Shown here: positions 9,489 through 17,688 of the stretch, piece by piece | How positions within the stretch are numbered: the stretch's first letter is position 1 | Layout: each line of letters opens with the position of its first letter | Assembly: GCA_017615275.1 (NCBI GenBank) | Contig: JAGAAO010000025.1 | Coordinates: 25,025-89,024, forward strand | Length of the DNA: 64,000 nt | DNA from: Butyrivibrio sp. | GTDB taxonomy: Bacteria; Bacillota; Clostridia; Lachnospirales; Lachnospiraceae | Reading direction: 5' to 3' | The notes under the pieces: generated by a model | The model's input: only the letters and a program-made list of their open reading frames with translations | What the model was told of the DNA's origin: nothing | The model's database searches: none | Position numbers and translations under genes: made by a program

Positions 9489-9659
9489 ATGAATAACGTT
9501 GAAACATTGGAGGCTTCCGATTCTCGCGTCATCCGCAGCATTCTTCGTTCAATGGCAAACGAACATTGGTCCGTAGCCGAAGCTTTGGATGAATACGATA
9601 TTCCCGAAGATCTTCGCGATTCATACGAAGCGCAGATTTCAGAATTTTTCATAGACTAA
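9489..9659 (+). CDS. Small hypothetical protein (56 aa)
   Basis: A 56-aa acidic, helical protein (SILRSMANEHWSVAEALDEY, then DIPEDLRDSYEAQISEF). GAGGAGG (9474-9480) is 8 nt before the ATG at 9489; an in-frame ATG at 9483 is too close to it. A promoter with a dyad lies upstream and a strong terminator 25 nt downstream, so this short frame is very likely a real, separately controlled gene. No family recognised; its size and acidity would suit a small regulator or protein-binding adaptor, which is only a guess. Confidence 0.65.
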   Translation: MNNVETLEASDSRVIRSILRSMANEHWSVAEALDEYDIPEDLRDSYEAQISEFFID

Positions 9660-9684
9660 AATACTTCTCACTCTTATATATGGT

Positions 9685-9722
9685 AAAAGGACAGTGAAAT
9701 TTCCATCTTTCACTGTCCTTTT
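9685..9722. terminator. Bidirectional Rho-independent terminator
   Basis: A perfect 15-bp stem, AAAAGGACAGTGAAA (9685-9699) with TTTCACTGTCCTTTT (9708-9722), with an 8-nt loop. It serves both the 56-aa gene on the plus strand and the converging GNAT gene on the minus strand. Confidence 0.9.
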
Positions 9723-9747
9723 ATTTTGATTTATTCAAAGTTCCCTA

Positions 9748-10188
9748 TTAAGTCAGCTTCTTTTCCATGCGGATGCAGTCGAATGTATCGCCGTGAACAA
9801 TATGCCTGTCGGTTACTGTATACCCTAAAGTCTGATAAAACCCGACAGCAACATCGCGGCTCTCAATCAGCGCATGCGTATAGCCAAGATCCAAAAGCCA
9901 GTTTTCTGCCTCTTGCATAACGCGCTTTCCAAGCCCCTTTCCGCGATACTCAGGAAGTACAACAACTCGGCCTATCATAGCTGACGTCGCGTCAATACTA
10001 TAAAAACGACAGGTTGCAACAGGAAAATCATCATCTGTAAGGACGATATATTTCGTATCCGGTCCGTCATGTTCGTCAAATTCGCGTCGAAGCGTAATAT
10101 TGTATTGTTTTGCCATTCCTTGAATCCGGACGTAATACGCTCCCGCCTGCTGCCACGTTTCCGTCGCCCTGATAACCTGTATGTTCAT
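9748..10188 (-). CDS. GNAT-family N-acetyltransferase
   Basis: A 146-aa single GNAT domain. The acetyl-CoA pyrophosphate loop is VVLPEYRGKGLGKRVM (about residues 75-90), and motif B follows (ALIESRDVAVGFYQTLGYTV), the usual end of the fold. The substrate cannot be told from sequence. GAGGGGG lies 7 nt upstream of the ATG. It is the last of a run of minus-strand accessory genes and ends at the bidirectional hairpin at 9685-9722. Confidence 0.85.
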   Translation of the reverse strand: MNIQVIRATETWQQAGAYYVRIQGMAKQYNITLRREFDEHDGPDTKYIVLTDDDFPVATCRFYSIDATSAMIGRVVVLPEYRGKGLGKRVMQEAENWLLDLGYTHALIESRDVAVGFYQTLGYTVTDRHIVHGDTFDCIRMEKKLT

Positions 10189-10254
10189 AAGTACCCCCTC
10201 TTAAGTCAAAAAACTGTCAGCTTACATTAGCTTGCAACTTCTTATCCATTGCAA

Positions 10255-11013
10255 TCACTTTCTGACAGTGTAGATATATCTTGCCATTTTCTCCGCAAAC
10301 AAACCAAAAGATTCAGTAACGCAGTCGGTCTGTGCCATCAGCATATCGAACCACTCGCTGCTACCTTCATTTTCAAATTCCTTTTGATGCAAAATAGCAG
10401 CTTCTCTCTTCTTTTTCAGAAGTTCATAAGTCTCTTTGGTTATATCTTCCACTTCATAAGGGATGCTGTTTTTCTGTAATGCTCCGGCAAAGACAGTTGT
10501 ATCCTTGTTATCAGTCTTAGGCATCACATCACCTTCCTGATAACACACAAAAAGTACGCCGTCTTTCTTAAGCCATCCAATAGCCTGTAATATAAACTTT
10601 TCCATATCCGGAGCAAAATACATCGTGTCCATAGAGGTTATTACATCAAACTGTTCTGTAGGATAATCAATCTCGCCAATAAGCCCCTGTCGAAACTCTG
10701 CATTTGTCCGGAATAATTTCTCTGCAGTATTTATAGCGTTCTCGGAATAATCAAATCCGTGGATAAAAGCATTTGTTCTTTTTTGCAGGTATCCCAGCAT
10801 CTTTCCGTTTCCGCATCCCACATCAAGTATATGACTTTCCCGACCTGTCGGAATATAATCGATAATTCTGTCTATCTGCTTAATATCACTAAATCCATCC
10901 TGCGAAAAATCATCTCCGAATGCATCCTTACAGAAATTCCTGAATGCATCGGAGCGTTCTGCCATTTCATAGAAATTCTCATACTCATTGTAAAATAACT
11001 TTTTGTCGCTCAT
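10255..11013 (-). CDS. Class I SAM-dependent methyltransferase
   Basis: A 252-aa Rossmann-fold methyltransferase. Motif I is LDVGCGNGKMLGYL near residues 59-72, the acidic end of strand 2 is HGFDYSENAI, and FDVITSMDTMYFAPD follows as motif post-I/II. The substrate is unknown; it resembles small-molecule methyltransferases of the Methyltransf_25 group. GAGAG is 4 nt before the ATG. It lies 27 nt after the Asp/Glu racemase-like gene on the same strand and may be co-transcribed. Confidence 0.85.
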   Translation of the reverse strand: MSDKKLFYNEYENFYEMAERSDAFRNFCKDAFGDDFSQDGFSDIKQIDRIIDYIPTGRESHILDVGCGNGKMLGYLQKRTNAFIHGFDYSENAINTAEKLFRTNAEFRQGLIGEIDYPTEQFDVITSMDTMYFAPDMEKFILQAIGWLKKDGVLFVCYQEGDVMPKTDNKDTTVFAGALQKNSIPYEVEDITKETYELLKKKREAAILHQKEFENEGSSEWFDMLMAQTDCVTESFGLFAEKMARYIYTVRK

Positions 11014-11040
11014 GTCACTCTCTTATATAATTTTTGCCTT

Positions 11041-11736
11041 CTATTCTTGCATCGCAAGTTCAATCAATTTGTTCAAATGTATCTCAACCGAATCCAGACA
11101 AAGAATAGGACAATTCTTTTCGTTTAATAAAAGCGGTAACTCCGTGCAACCGAGAATAACTGCTTCTATACCGTCTTCAACATGCATTCTCTCAATGATT
11201 CCTCTGAACTCTTCAAGTGTACTTTCTTTTACAATACCTTGTTCAAGCTCTTCCAATATCCTCTTTGCAATCAATTCACGCTCATTTTTCTGTGGTATGA
11301 CTACATCTATTCCGGCTTCAATAAGATCTTTTTTCATGTAGTCTTGTTCCATTGTAAAAATGGTTCCAAGAAGACCTACTTTTTTGATCCCTTTGGAAAC
11401 CGCTTCATCACTTACAACCTTAGGAATACTTATCAGTGATACATTTGTTTTCTGAACAATCTGCTCATATACGATATGCATTGTCCCTGCTGTAAGCGAA
11501 ATAATCTCTGCACCGCCCGCTTTTATGCTCTCCACCTTTTCAGACAGATAGTCCGCCAGTTCCTGATACTTCCCATCAGAAACGAATTTCCACGCCTTAC
11601 GAAAGTTTACACTTTCTATTGCTACATCAGGCATAGAAGCTCCATTCGTCAACTTATCAATTCTGCTATTCAATTCTTTATAGTACATTACTGTTGATTC
11701 AGGTCCTGTTCCGCCTACCAGCCCAATTTTTTTCAT
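11041..11736 (-). CDS. Aspartate/glutamate racemase family protein, first catalytic Cys replaced
   Basis: A 231-aa protein of the Asp/Glu racemase superfamily. The N-terminal motif GLVGGTGPESTVMYY (5-19) and the second active-site segment ILGCTELPLLL (C197) are intact. The first active-site segment reads SLTAGTMH (80-87), with Ala83 where two-cysteine racemases have Cys in ACNTAH. L-Asp/Glu-specific racemases with one cysteine are known, so activity or specificity may be altered rather than lost. Start 11736 follows AGGAGG by 6 nt; the frame extending to 11910 overlaps the upstream gene and is not used. Confidence 0.8.
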   Translation of the reverse strand: MKKIGLVGGTGPESTVMYYKELNSRIDKLTNGASMPDVAIESVNFRKAWKFVSDGKYQELADYLSEKVESIKAGGAEIISLTAGTMHIVYEQIVQKTNVSLISIPKVVSDEAVSKGIKKVGLLGTIFTMEQDYMKKDLIEAGIDVVIPQKNERELIAKRILEELEQGIVKESTLEEFRGIIERMHVEDGIEAVILGCTELPLLLNEKNCPILCLDSVEIHLNKLIELAMQE

Positions 11737-11779
11737 CTGCATCCTCCTATATTTGACGTTATTACGTACAGGATTGAAT

Positions 11780-12391
11780 TTACAGATTCTCCCAGTCAAT
11801 ACGTTCGTTCTTATAAAAGTATTCACGATCTCTATCTGATACTTCACGTAAGACACGGCATGGATTTCCGACCGCAACCACGCCATCTGGAATGTCATGT
11901 GTAACAACACTACCGGCGCCTATCACAGTGTTCTTTCCTATGCTGATCCCCGGAAGAAGCATGGCTCCTGCGCCTATCCACGCATTTTCTCCAATCCTAA
12001 CATCTTTGTTATACTGTAGGCCACGGGCACGAAGTTCCGAATCCACAGGGTGACTCGCTGTGCTGATAACCACATTGGGGCCGAACATAACCTTATCACC
12101 CACGTAGATATGACCGTCATCAACAAGCGTCAGATTTGAATTGGCATAAACATCCGATCCGAAGTGGAGATGATGGCCGCCCCAATTGGCGCGAAGCGGC
12201 AGTTCAATATAGCAGTTATCGCCACACTCTGCGAAAACCTCATGCATATATTGCTGCTTTTTTTCAATATCGGAGGGCTTAAGCTGATTGAATTCCCACT
12301 GTCTGTCCAGAAAAGGAACCTGCTCATTCATAATTTCAGGATCACCCGGATCATAAATCAAACCTTTTTCCATTCTCTCATATTGAGTCAT
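11780..12391 (-). CDS. Sugar O-acetyltransferase (maltose/galactoside acetyltransferase family)
   Basis: A 203-aa LacA/Maa-like enzyme of the left-handed beta-helix class. An N-terminal Mac domain (TQYERMEKGLIYDPGDPE) is followed by hexapeptide repeats from about residue 65 (IGENAWIGAGAMLLPGISIG, then KNTVIGAGSVVTHDIPDG). The catalytic histidine sits in ISTASHPVD, about residue 113. It transfers acetyl from acetyl-CoA to a sugar hydroxyl. AAGGAGG lies 7 nt before the ATG. Surroundings are unrelated single-enzyme genes, so the natural acceptor is unknown. Confidence 0.88.
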   Translation of the reverse strand: MTQYERMEKGLIYDPGDPEIMNEQVPFLDRQWEFNQLKPSDIEKKQQYMHEVFAECGDNCYIELPLRANWGGHHLHFGSDVYANSNLTLVDDGHIYVGDKVMFGPNVVISTASHPVDSELRARGLQYNKDVRIGENAWIGAGAMLLPGISIGKNTVIGAGSVVTHDIPDGVVAVGNPCRVLREVSDRDREYFYKNERIDWENL

Positions 12392-12450
12392 AGTTAACCT
12401 CCTTACATTCTTCCTTTCCCCAATATGGCCTCTCCCCTTTTTTATATTTC

Positions 12451-12795
12451 TTACACCGAATATCCCAAATTTATATCAAATGGTGCAATCAATAGCTTCT
12501 GCAAATCTTTATTATAGTTATCAAAGAAGAATTTAATAGCCTCGCCATAGTTTTCTTTGGTATCAAACTCCCAAATCGAATAGTATTTAACGCACTTTAT
12601 AATCTTGGTTAGCTCTCTTGGCGGTTCGCCAAGTTCAATTCCATCTATAGTATAAAAGCGTTTAAAGTACTTAAGGGATATACAGCCTTCGCATTTAGAC
12701 TGATTCGCAGACATCTCATCAATCTTTGCTTCGAATTGCTCGAGTCTATCGGGCTTTACTTGAAATAGTTTCATTTCGATAAAGTTTTTTTCCAT
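12451..12795 (-). CDS. Antibiotic-biosynthesis-monooxygenase-like (dimeric alpha/beta barrel) protein
   Basis: A 114-aa protein beginning NFIEMKLFQVKPDRLEQFEA, the pattern of ABM/dimeric alpha-beta barrel proteins, with a central SLKYFKRFY strand and a C-terminal helix. No cofactor residues can be assigned. GGGGG is about 8 nt upstream of the ATG at 12795; the longer frame to 12855 overlaps the end of the MBL hydrolase gene and lacks a site. Probably a small oxygenase- or stress-related protein; family call moderate. Confidence 0.65.
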   Translation of the reverse strand: MEKNFIEMKLFQVKPDRLEQFEAKIDEMSANQSKCEGCISLKYFKRFYTIDGIELGEPPRELTKIIKCVKYYSIWEFDTKENYGEAIKFFFDNYNKDLQKLLIAPFDINLGYSV

Positions 12796-12847
12796 TATAT
12801 ATCCCCCATAGTTCTTACATATATATGTATGTTTAAATCTTCCATGC

Positions 12848-13528
12848 TTACTCACTCATCAGATCATTCAAAGTATCCTGCATATCCACCGGCGTCCAAT
12901 GACCCTCCACACATATTTCCGGATTGATTTTTTTGATTGTATCCGAGAGTTTCTCGCAAAGGTCAGCTCTTTTGATTCCTGCGAAGAAATCGTCACAGGT
13001 AGAATCACCGAGAAATAACGTTTTATCTTTCTCAATATAGACAAGCGTAGAATCGTCCGTATGCGGAGCCTCTGTCTGAAGAATCTTTACACTACAACCG
13101 CCAAGGTCAAGCGTACTTTCTCCGGAAAAAATTATATCTGCCTGTTTTACAATTACTTCGGCGCCACCGCTGTATTCTCTTCCTATGCTTTCATGAATAG
13201 CGAAAAAAACTTCAGCCCCATTCTTTTCTATTTTTTCTTTCCATTCCAAAAGATATTCATTTGTTTTTGCATTAGCCATGCAAAGTCCGTTTACGGCATG
13301 CATTCCGAAAGTATGATCCCAATGCCAATGGGTAAGGACAGTCAGCGCAGGCAAAGGCAGGTTTTCTTTTTCAAGAAGTGCATAGAATTCCTTTGTATGA
13401 GCCTCAGAATGACCGGCATCGATCGCCAGACTCCAGTTGTCTCCCTTCACATAGCCAAGATTAGGACGATCCCTCTCCGTTTCATAAGGCATGTACCATA
13501 TATGTTCAGTAAGTCGTTTCAGCTCCAT
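12848..13528 (-). CDS. MBL-fold metallo-hydrolase
   Basis: A 226-aa metallo-beta-lactamase-fold hydrolase. The metal motif is THWHWDH (HxHxDH, about residues 63-69), a further metal Asp lies in FLGDSTCDD, and a C-terminal histidine in EGHWTPVD. It opens with LTEHIWYMPYETERDRPN, as in the glyoxalase II-like/uncharacterised hydrolase group. GGAG lies 12 nt before the ATG. The substrate is unknown. It lies just upstream of the ABM-like gene on the same strand. Confidence 0.83.
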   Translation of the reverse strand: MELKRLTEHIWYMPYETERDRPNLGYVKGDNWSLAIDAGHSEAHTKEFYALLEKENLPLPALTVLTHWHWDHTFGMHAVNGLCMANAKTNEYLLEWKEKIEKNGAEVFFAIHESIGREYSGGAEVIVKQADIIFSGESTLDLGGCSVKILQTEAPHTDDSTLVYIEKDKTLFLGDSTCDDFFAGIKRADLCEKLSDTIKKINPEICVEGHWTPVDMQDTLNDLMSE

Positions 13529-13628
13529 CTTATATCTATCTCCAATTTAAACCTGTTTTGAAAAAGCAACGTTATATTCCGATCTATTACAGCACCAATA
13601 TCACCATCGATGCAGATAGCCTGCTCAC

Positions 13629-14246
13629 TTAGAATATTTCCCAGTGAATCTGGACATTATAATCCACATCTATCTGCTTTGTATAAACAGCCGTTTCAGC
13701 AGGTCGTCCGATTCCTATAAAACAAGGAATCATATACTCTTCGGGAATATTTAAAGCATCTTTAGCTATTGACTCCTCATTTCCCAGTGCAATTCTGACA
13801 TTGCATCCATATCCTTCTGCCACAGCTGCAAGCCACACATTTTCTATACTGCACCAAATGGACGCATAACAGTTAAGATCCGACAGGCAGGAAGGATTTA
13901 GAATATCCACTTTCTTCTTCATCAGCGGAATTATTATAGCAGCAGCATCAATTAGCATTCTGTATTGCTTTGGTACAGCAATCTGATAGCTCTCCTTCTG
14001 AACAGGATCAGAGATAAATGTCATAGAATCCACATCCTTAACAGTCAGATTCTTGGGAACTCCTTCTATAACATTTTTCATAATCTCTTTATCTGTTACC
14101 ACTACATAATGCCAATCTCTGAAATGGTCATTTGCAGGTGCACTATATGCCGCCCTGACTATTCTCTCCATCATATCCTTAGGAATACTCTCATCTGCAA
14201 AATCTCTTATACTATGTCTTGAATTTAAAACTTCATAGAAATCCAT
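13629..14246 (-). CDS. Nitroreductase family protein
   Basis: A 205-aa FMN-dependent nitroreductase-fold protein. The N-terminal FMN phosphate motif is NSRHSIRDF (RxSxR), followed by VRAAYSAPANDHFRDWHYVVV and the later SIENVWLAAVAEGYGCNVRIA segment typical of the family. Expected to reduce nitro, quinone or flavin substrates with NAD(P)H. Start 14246 is preceded by GAGAGG; the ATG at 14300 has no such site. Divergent from the LysR regulator at 14442, which probably controls it. Confidence 0.85.
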   Translation of the reverse strand: MDFYEVLNSRHSIRDFADESIPKDMMERIVRAAYSAPANDHFRDWHYVVVTDKEIMKNVIEGVPKNLTVKDVDSMTFISDPVQKESYQIAVPKQYRMLIDAAAIIIPLMKKKVDILNPSCLSDLNCYASIWCSIENVWLAAVAEGYGCNVRIALGNEESIAKDALNIPEEYMIPCFIGIGRPAETAVYTKQIDVDYNVQIHWEIF

Positions 14247-14359
14247 ATTAATATCCTCTCCGATTTTAAATATATAATCCAAACATAAACTCAATTGCAT
14301 TTTTCATTTACAGTTTTATCTTATCATCAAACTTATATACAGTGAAATGAATATATGTT

Positions 14360-14375
14360 ATTATTTATAAATAAT
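14360..14375. promoter_or_regulatory. 16-bp palindrome, candidate LysR operator
   Basis: ATTATTTA-TAAATAAT is a perfect palindrome containing a T-N11-A arrangement. It lies in the 195-nt gap between the divergent nitroreductase and LysR genes, about 67 nt before the LysR start. LysR proteins usually bind such sites next to their own divergent target. Confidence 0.45.
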
Positions 14376-14441
14376 TGGAATAAATGATATTTCATCTCTA
14401 ACCCCTGAATTCCATGAATAGCAAAAACCAAGGAGAACACT

Positions 14442-15344
14442 ATGACAACATCTCAGCTTGAATGCTTTATCAGCCTGGCAGGTACCCTGAATTATATGAA
14501 AACCGCAGAACAGCTCGGTCTCACACAACCAGCCGTATCAAAACAAATTCAGTCTCTTGAAACAGAACTAAACTGCAAGCTTTTAAGCAGAACCACCAGA
14601 TCCGTTACACTGACAAAGGCCGGCACAGCATTTCTCGCGGATGCAAATACAATAATTGATACCTTCTATCACTCCAAAGAACGTATATCAAATTACCAGG
14701 AACGAGATATCCACAATCTTAAAATCGGCTATATGGATCCTCACACAATATATCTTATAAGCCGAATTCTTAAACCTCTGTTAATATCAAAACCAAATGT
14801 GATACCGGAGTTCACTCAGGATCAAACAGACGCCAACTTAAGTCGTCTTGCAAACAGCCAACTGGATTTGATCGTAGGTATGAAGGATGCCAAATTCAAA
14901 GATTCCAATATTCATTTCACCAAGTTATATGACGAAGAATTATATTGCGTGCTAAATAAAAATCACATTTTAGCAAAAGAATTAAAAGCACATAAAAAAA
15001 AGACGGTAACCACCAAAGATTTATGGGAGTACCGTCAAATTATTTCTGTCCCTCCATATCTAATAAGGAACCTTTTTTCAAGAAGGCGATATATCGTACC
15101 TGTAAATGAAGAAGTAGATAATGCAATATGTGCAAATGCCACTGAAGCATACGGCCTGCTTCTTGCAAACTATGGCTACGCTCTCCTCGCAGGTTACGAA
15201 ATACTACAGCATAAGGATCTTGTCACATTTAAATGGGAAGAATCTCCTCACGCCCCTTTTGGAATATACAGTAAATCAACTGTTCTTAAAGATAAAAACT
15301 CTATGGAATATGAATTTATACAGATTGCGGCAACGCTGGTGTAG
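14442..15344 (+). CDS. LysR family transcriptional regulator
   Basis: A 300-aa LysR regulator of standard length. The N-terminal winged helix-turn-helix spans residues 1-60 (FISLAGTLNYMKTAEQLGLT, then QPAVSKQIQSLE), followed by a periplasmic-binding-protein-like effector domain from about residue 90. GGAG is 7 nt before the ATG. It is transcribed away from the nitroreductase gene, with a palindrome between the two. The inducer is unknown. Confidence 0.92.
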   Translation: MTTSQLECFISLAGTLNYMKTAEQLGLTQPAVSKQIQSLETELNCKLLSRTTRSVTLTKAGTAFLADANTIIDTFYHSKERISNYQERDIHNLKIGYMDPHTIYLISRILKPLLISKPNVIPEFTQDQTDANLSRLANSQLDLIVGMKDAKFKDSNIHFTKLYDEELYCVLNKNHILAKELKAHKKKTVTTKDLWEYRQIISVPPYLIRNLFSRRRYIVPVNEEVDNAICANATEAYGLLLANYGYALLAGYEILQHKDLVTFKWEESPHAPFGIYSKSTVLKDKNSMEYEFIQIAATLV

Positions 15345-15441
15345 CAAAACACCATTTATTATTTAATGCCTTGGTAGGGTTTCTTATACTTTTCTATACC
15401 CCCCATACACTTCACCCTCCATAGCGAGTTTTACTGCAATA

Positions 15442-16122
15442 TTATTTGTATCCCGATGTTCTTTTCAAAACATCTTTACACCAATCCAATAATAAATCTA
15501 TTTTCAGATCTATGTTCTCATAAGTAACATTTTCTGAGAAACATTCCCAAACCTGAAGATCAATACCTTTAACTATAGAAGTCACCTCGTTTTTTTTCTC
15601 GATAAAAGTATTATATTCGAGATAATAAAGATTCTGAAGAATAAAGAAAATATCTCTTTTAGCTAAAGGCAGTTTATTAACGTTCTTTTCCATTTCAAAA
15701 TGAATACGTCTATGACAAAGCATATGATATAAATTTCCGACACTCATCTTGATATAGTTCGCCACATCCTTTTTACTGTAATTCGGCACTATATCATTCA
15801 GTTTACCATATATATCCGAAGTGGTATGAAGTACATGGCTGATTTCTTCAGGGAACCAATTCAACAATTCATTCCTTCCGCAGACGAATCCACATGCACG
15901 ATTATATTCACCAAGTTCTTCCAGTATCTGACGATAAACATTCAAATCTTTTGAATGTATCTCATCCAATACCAACATAATATCAATGTCGCTCTCAGGC
16001 GTAGCTTCACCTCTAAGATAACTTCCTTGAAGTCCAACATATAAAAGCCTTTTGCCAAACTTCATTTTCAATTCTTCTGTCAATCTTTTCGTATAATCTT
16101 CTATATCCACTAGATTATTCAT
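15442..16122 (-). CDS. Nucleotidyltransferase-domain protein
   Basis: A 226-aa protein with an N-terminal minimal nucleotidyltransferase fold: VGLQGSYLRGEATPESDIDIML (about residues 29-50) gives the GS...DxD signature with D46 and D48. The rest is helical (CHRRIHFEMEKNVNKLP) and resembles the domain that follows in aminoglycoside-nucleotidyltransferase-like and MNT/HEPN-related proteins. It lacks a clear resistance-enzyme match. Start 16122 has AGGTGA 8 nt upstream. It converges with the LysR gene. Confidence 0.75.
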   Translation of the reverse strand: MNNLVDIEDYTKRLTEELKMKFGKRLLYVGLQGSYLRGEATPESDIDIMLVLDEIHSKDLNVYRQILEELGEYNRACGFVCGRNELLNWFPEEISHVLHTTSDIYGKLNDIVPNYSKKDVANYIKMSVGNLYHMLCHRRIHFEMEKNVNKLPLAKRDIFFILQNLYYLEYNTFIEKKNEVTSIVKGIDLQVWECFSENVTYENIDLKIDLLLDWCKDVLKRTSGYK

Positions 16123-16192
16123 TTTTATATCACCTATTATTTGGAAAAACTGCATTTGCCACTTTTAACTGAAATATAAATCTGCCAGCCAC

Positions 16193-17065
16193 TCATATTG
16201 TCCATTCAGTCCACTCTATGTGGTTGTATTTCATTACATCGTCAGCCCTTTTCATACCGATTTTCTCATAAAAACCTACAGCATCTTCATTGGCAATCAG
16301 ATATATGGCTATATCCTTTTCTCCACCGGCAATTTCATGTGCAGTCTTCATGAGCTTGCTTGCGATACCTTGTCTCTCATAATTCCTGTCCACCCCAAGG
16401 TCTGTCACGTACAACCAATAGCAGAAATCTGTAAGCCCAAACAAAGCCCCAACAATTAGACCTTTATCATTACGCGCAATCAGGCTAATGGAAACATTCT
16501 TGACAAGCTTCCTGATTCGTTCTTCAAAACGCTCTTTTGGATATTGTGACCCCAAACCCGTCCTCTTTAAAAAATCAACATATTCCTCAGCAGTAATGCG
16601 TTCTTCCGCAATATGAATCCGATCTTTTTTCATCATATATCTGTTGCCGTCATCACGGAAAATCTTATAGCCAAGCCTTTCATATAATCGGAATGCTTCA
16701 GTATTGGATTTTTCAACGTGAAAAAGAATGTGCTGTATACCAATTTCTTGTGCATAGACCTCTGCTTCATGAATCAAATCACTTCCGATTCCACGATTGC
16801 GATATTTTTCTGTGACAGACAAATCATCAAGATATATATAATCTGCTTCCGGCTCATGATGAACTTCAATTGATAAATACGCCACAACAGCTTCATCCTC
16901 TGCAACCAGAATACGTTCTTCACCATTTGTCCAATATCGATCCAAACAGCCGGATTCGTAGCCCTCCACATCTTCTGTATGATAAATAGTCTTAAGCATC
17001 TCAATAAACAATTCGCGAATTCTCTGTTCATCTTCCGGAATTGCTATTCTAACCCTGTACTCCAT
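16193..17065 (-). CDS. Tandem-GNAT acetyltransferase
   Basis: A 290-aa protein made of two GNAT domains. Domain 1 (about 1-150) has the acetyl-CoA loop YRNRGIGSDLIHEAE and ends NTEAFRLYERLGYKIF. Domain 2 (about 155-290) has YERQGIASKLMKTAHE and ends NEDAVGFYEKIGMKRAD. Both loops look competent, unlike many tandem GNATs with one inactive copy. The substrate is unknown. ATG 17065 follows GGGGG by 5 nt; a GTG at 17071 is the only alternative. Confidence 0.85.
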   Translation of the reverse strand: MEYRVRIAIPEDEQRIRELFIEMLKTIYHTEDVEGYESGCLDRYWTNGEERILVAEDEAVVAYLSIEVHHEPEADYIYLDDLSVTEKYRNRGIGSDLIHEAEVYAQEIGIQHILFHVEKSNTEAFRLYERLGYKIFRDDGNRYMMKKDRIHIAEERITAEEYVDFLKRTGLGSQYPKERFEERIRKLVKNVSISLIARNDKGLIVGALFGLTDFCYWLYVTDLGVDRNYERQGIASKLMKTAHEIAGGEKDIAIYLIANEDAVGFYEKIGMKRADDVMKYNHIEWTEWTI

Positions 17066-17131
17066 TTCCACCCCCTAGTCAGTAATTATTTATCCTTTCT
17101 TTTGCAAAACGTATCTCCATCCATTTGCCAA

Positions 17132-17160
17132 AAAGATGTAGCCAATACGACTACATCTTT
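17132..17160 (-). terminator. Rho-independent terminator
   Basis: The stem AAAGATGTAG (17132-17141) / CTACATCTTT (17151-17160) has a 9-nt loop. Read on the minus strand it is followed by further T, so it ends the unit containing the 17208-17666 gene. Confidence 0.85.
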
Positions 17161-17207
17161 CATCATCAATTGTATTCTATCTTTAGGATGCATCCTTCAT
17201 CCCACTG

Positions 17208-17666
17208 TCAGCGGATGATTTCCGCTTCCTTGCAATTTCTTCGCAAATACTTTGCGGCCATCGAAAAATTAGTAACTTCCGATTCTTTGAAACTCACGAC
17301 TTTATTGTTGAACTTAATAAAAATAGCCCCTTGGTGATAACCGTTCTGCGCCCTGAATTCCCCGATATCATAACAGACATCTCCGTAAGAAAAAGAAGCT
17401 TTTTTAAACATCCTCTGAATGTCTATCCCATCTTCTCTAAAATATATGATCTGCGTAACTTTCAAGGAAACATACCAAAAAACGCCGATTGCCATTAAAA
17501 TATAAATTCCAACCAGTACGCATACAAGTAAGAAATCGCCTTCATTCTCACTAAGGAACGCGATCATAGCTTTGAAAAATACTCCCGCCATAACCGCTAC
17601 TCCAAAAGCTAACCCCAATAAAGTTGTCAAAAATACTCTGTTTATCTTTACAATAAATTCTTCCAT
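17208..17666 (-). CDS. Membrane protein of unknown function (152 aa)
   Basis: A 152-aa protein with two predicted membrane helices (about 10-35 and 45-70). A cytoplasmic beta-rich C-terminal half follows (IIYFREDGIDIQRMFKKASF, then VVSFKESEVTNF), like the PH-like folds of YcxB-type proteins. AAGGT precedes the ATG. It is the last gene before a terminator, 22 nt after the pectin-acetylesterase-like gene. No specific function can be assigned. Confidence 0.65.
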   Translation of the reverse strand: MEEFIVKINRVFLTTLLGLAFGVAVMAGVFFKAMIAFLSENEGDFLLVCVLVGIYILMAIGVFWYVSLKVTQIIYFREDGIDIQRMFKKASFSYGDVCYDIGEFRAQNGYHQGAIFIKFNNKVVSFKESEVTNFSMAAKYLRRNCKEAEIIR

Positions 17667-17688
17667 ACCTTAATACCCGAGCAATAAA

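Noticed and set aside
15345-15441. Terminator between LysR and nucleotidyltransferase genes
   Set aside because: Only weak, unpaired GGTAGGG/CCCCCC stretches; no stable stem with T-tract.
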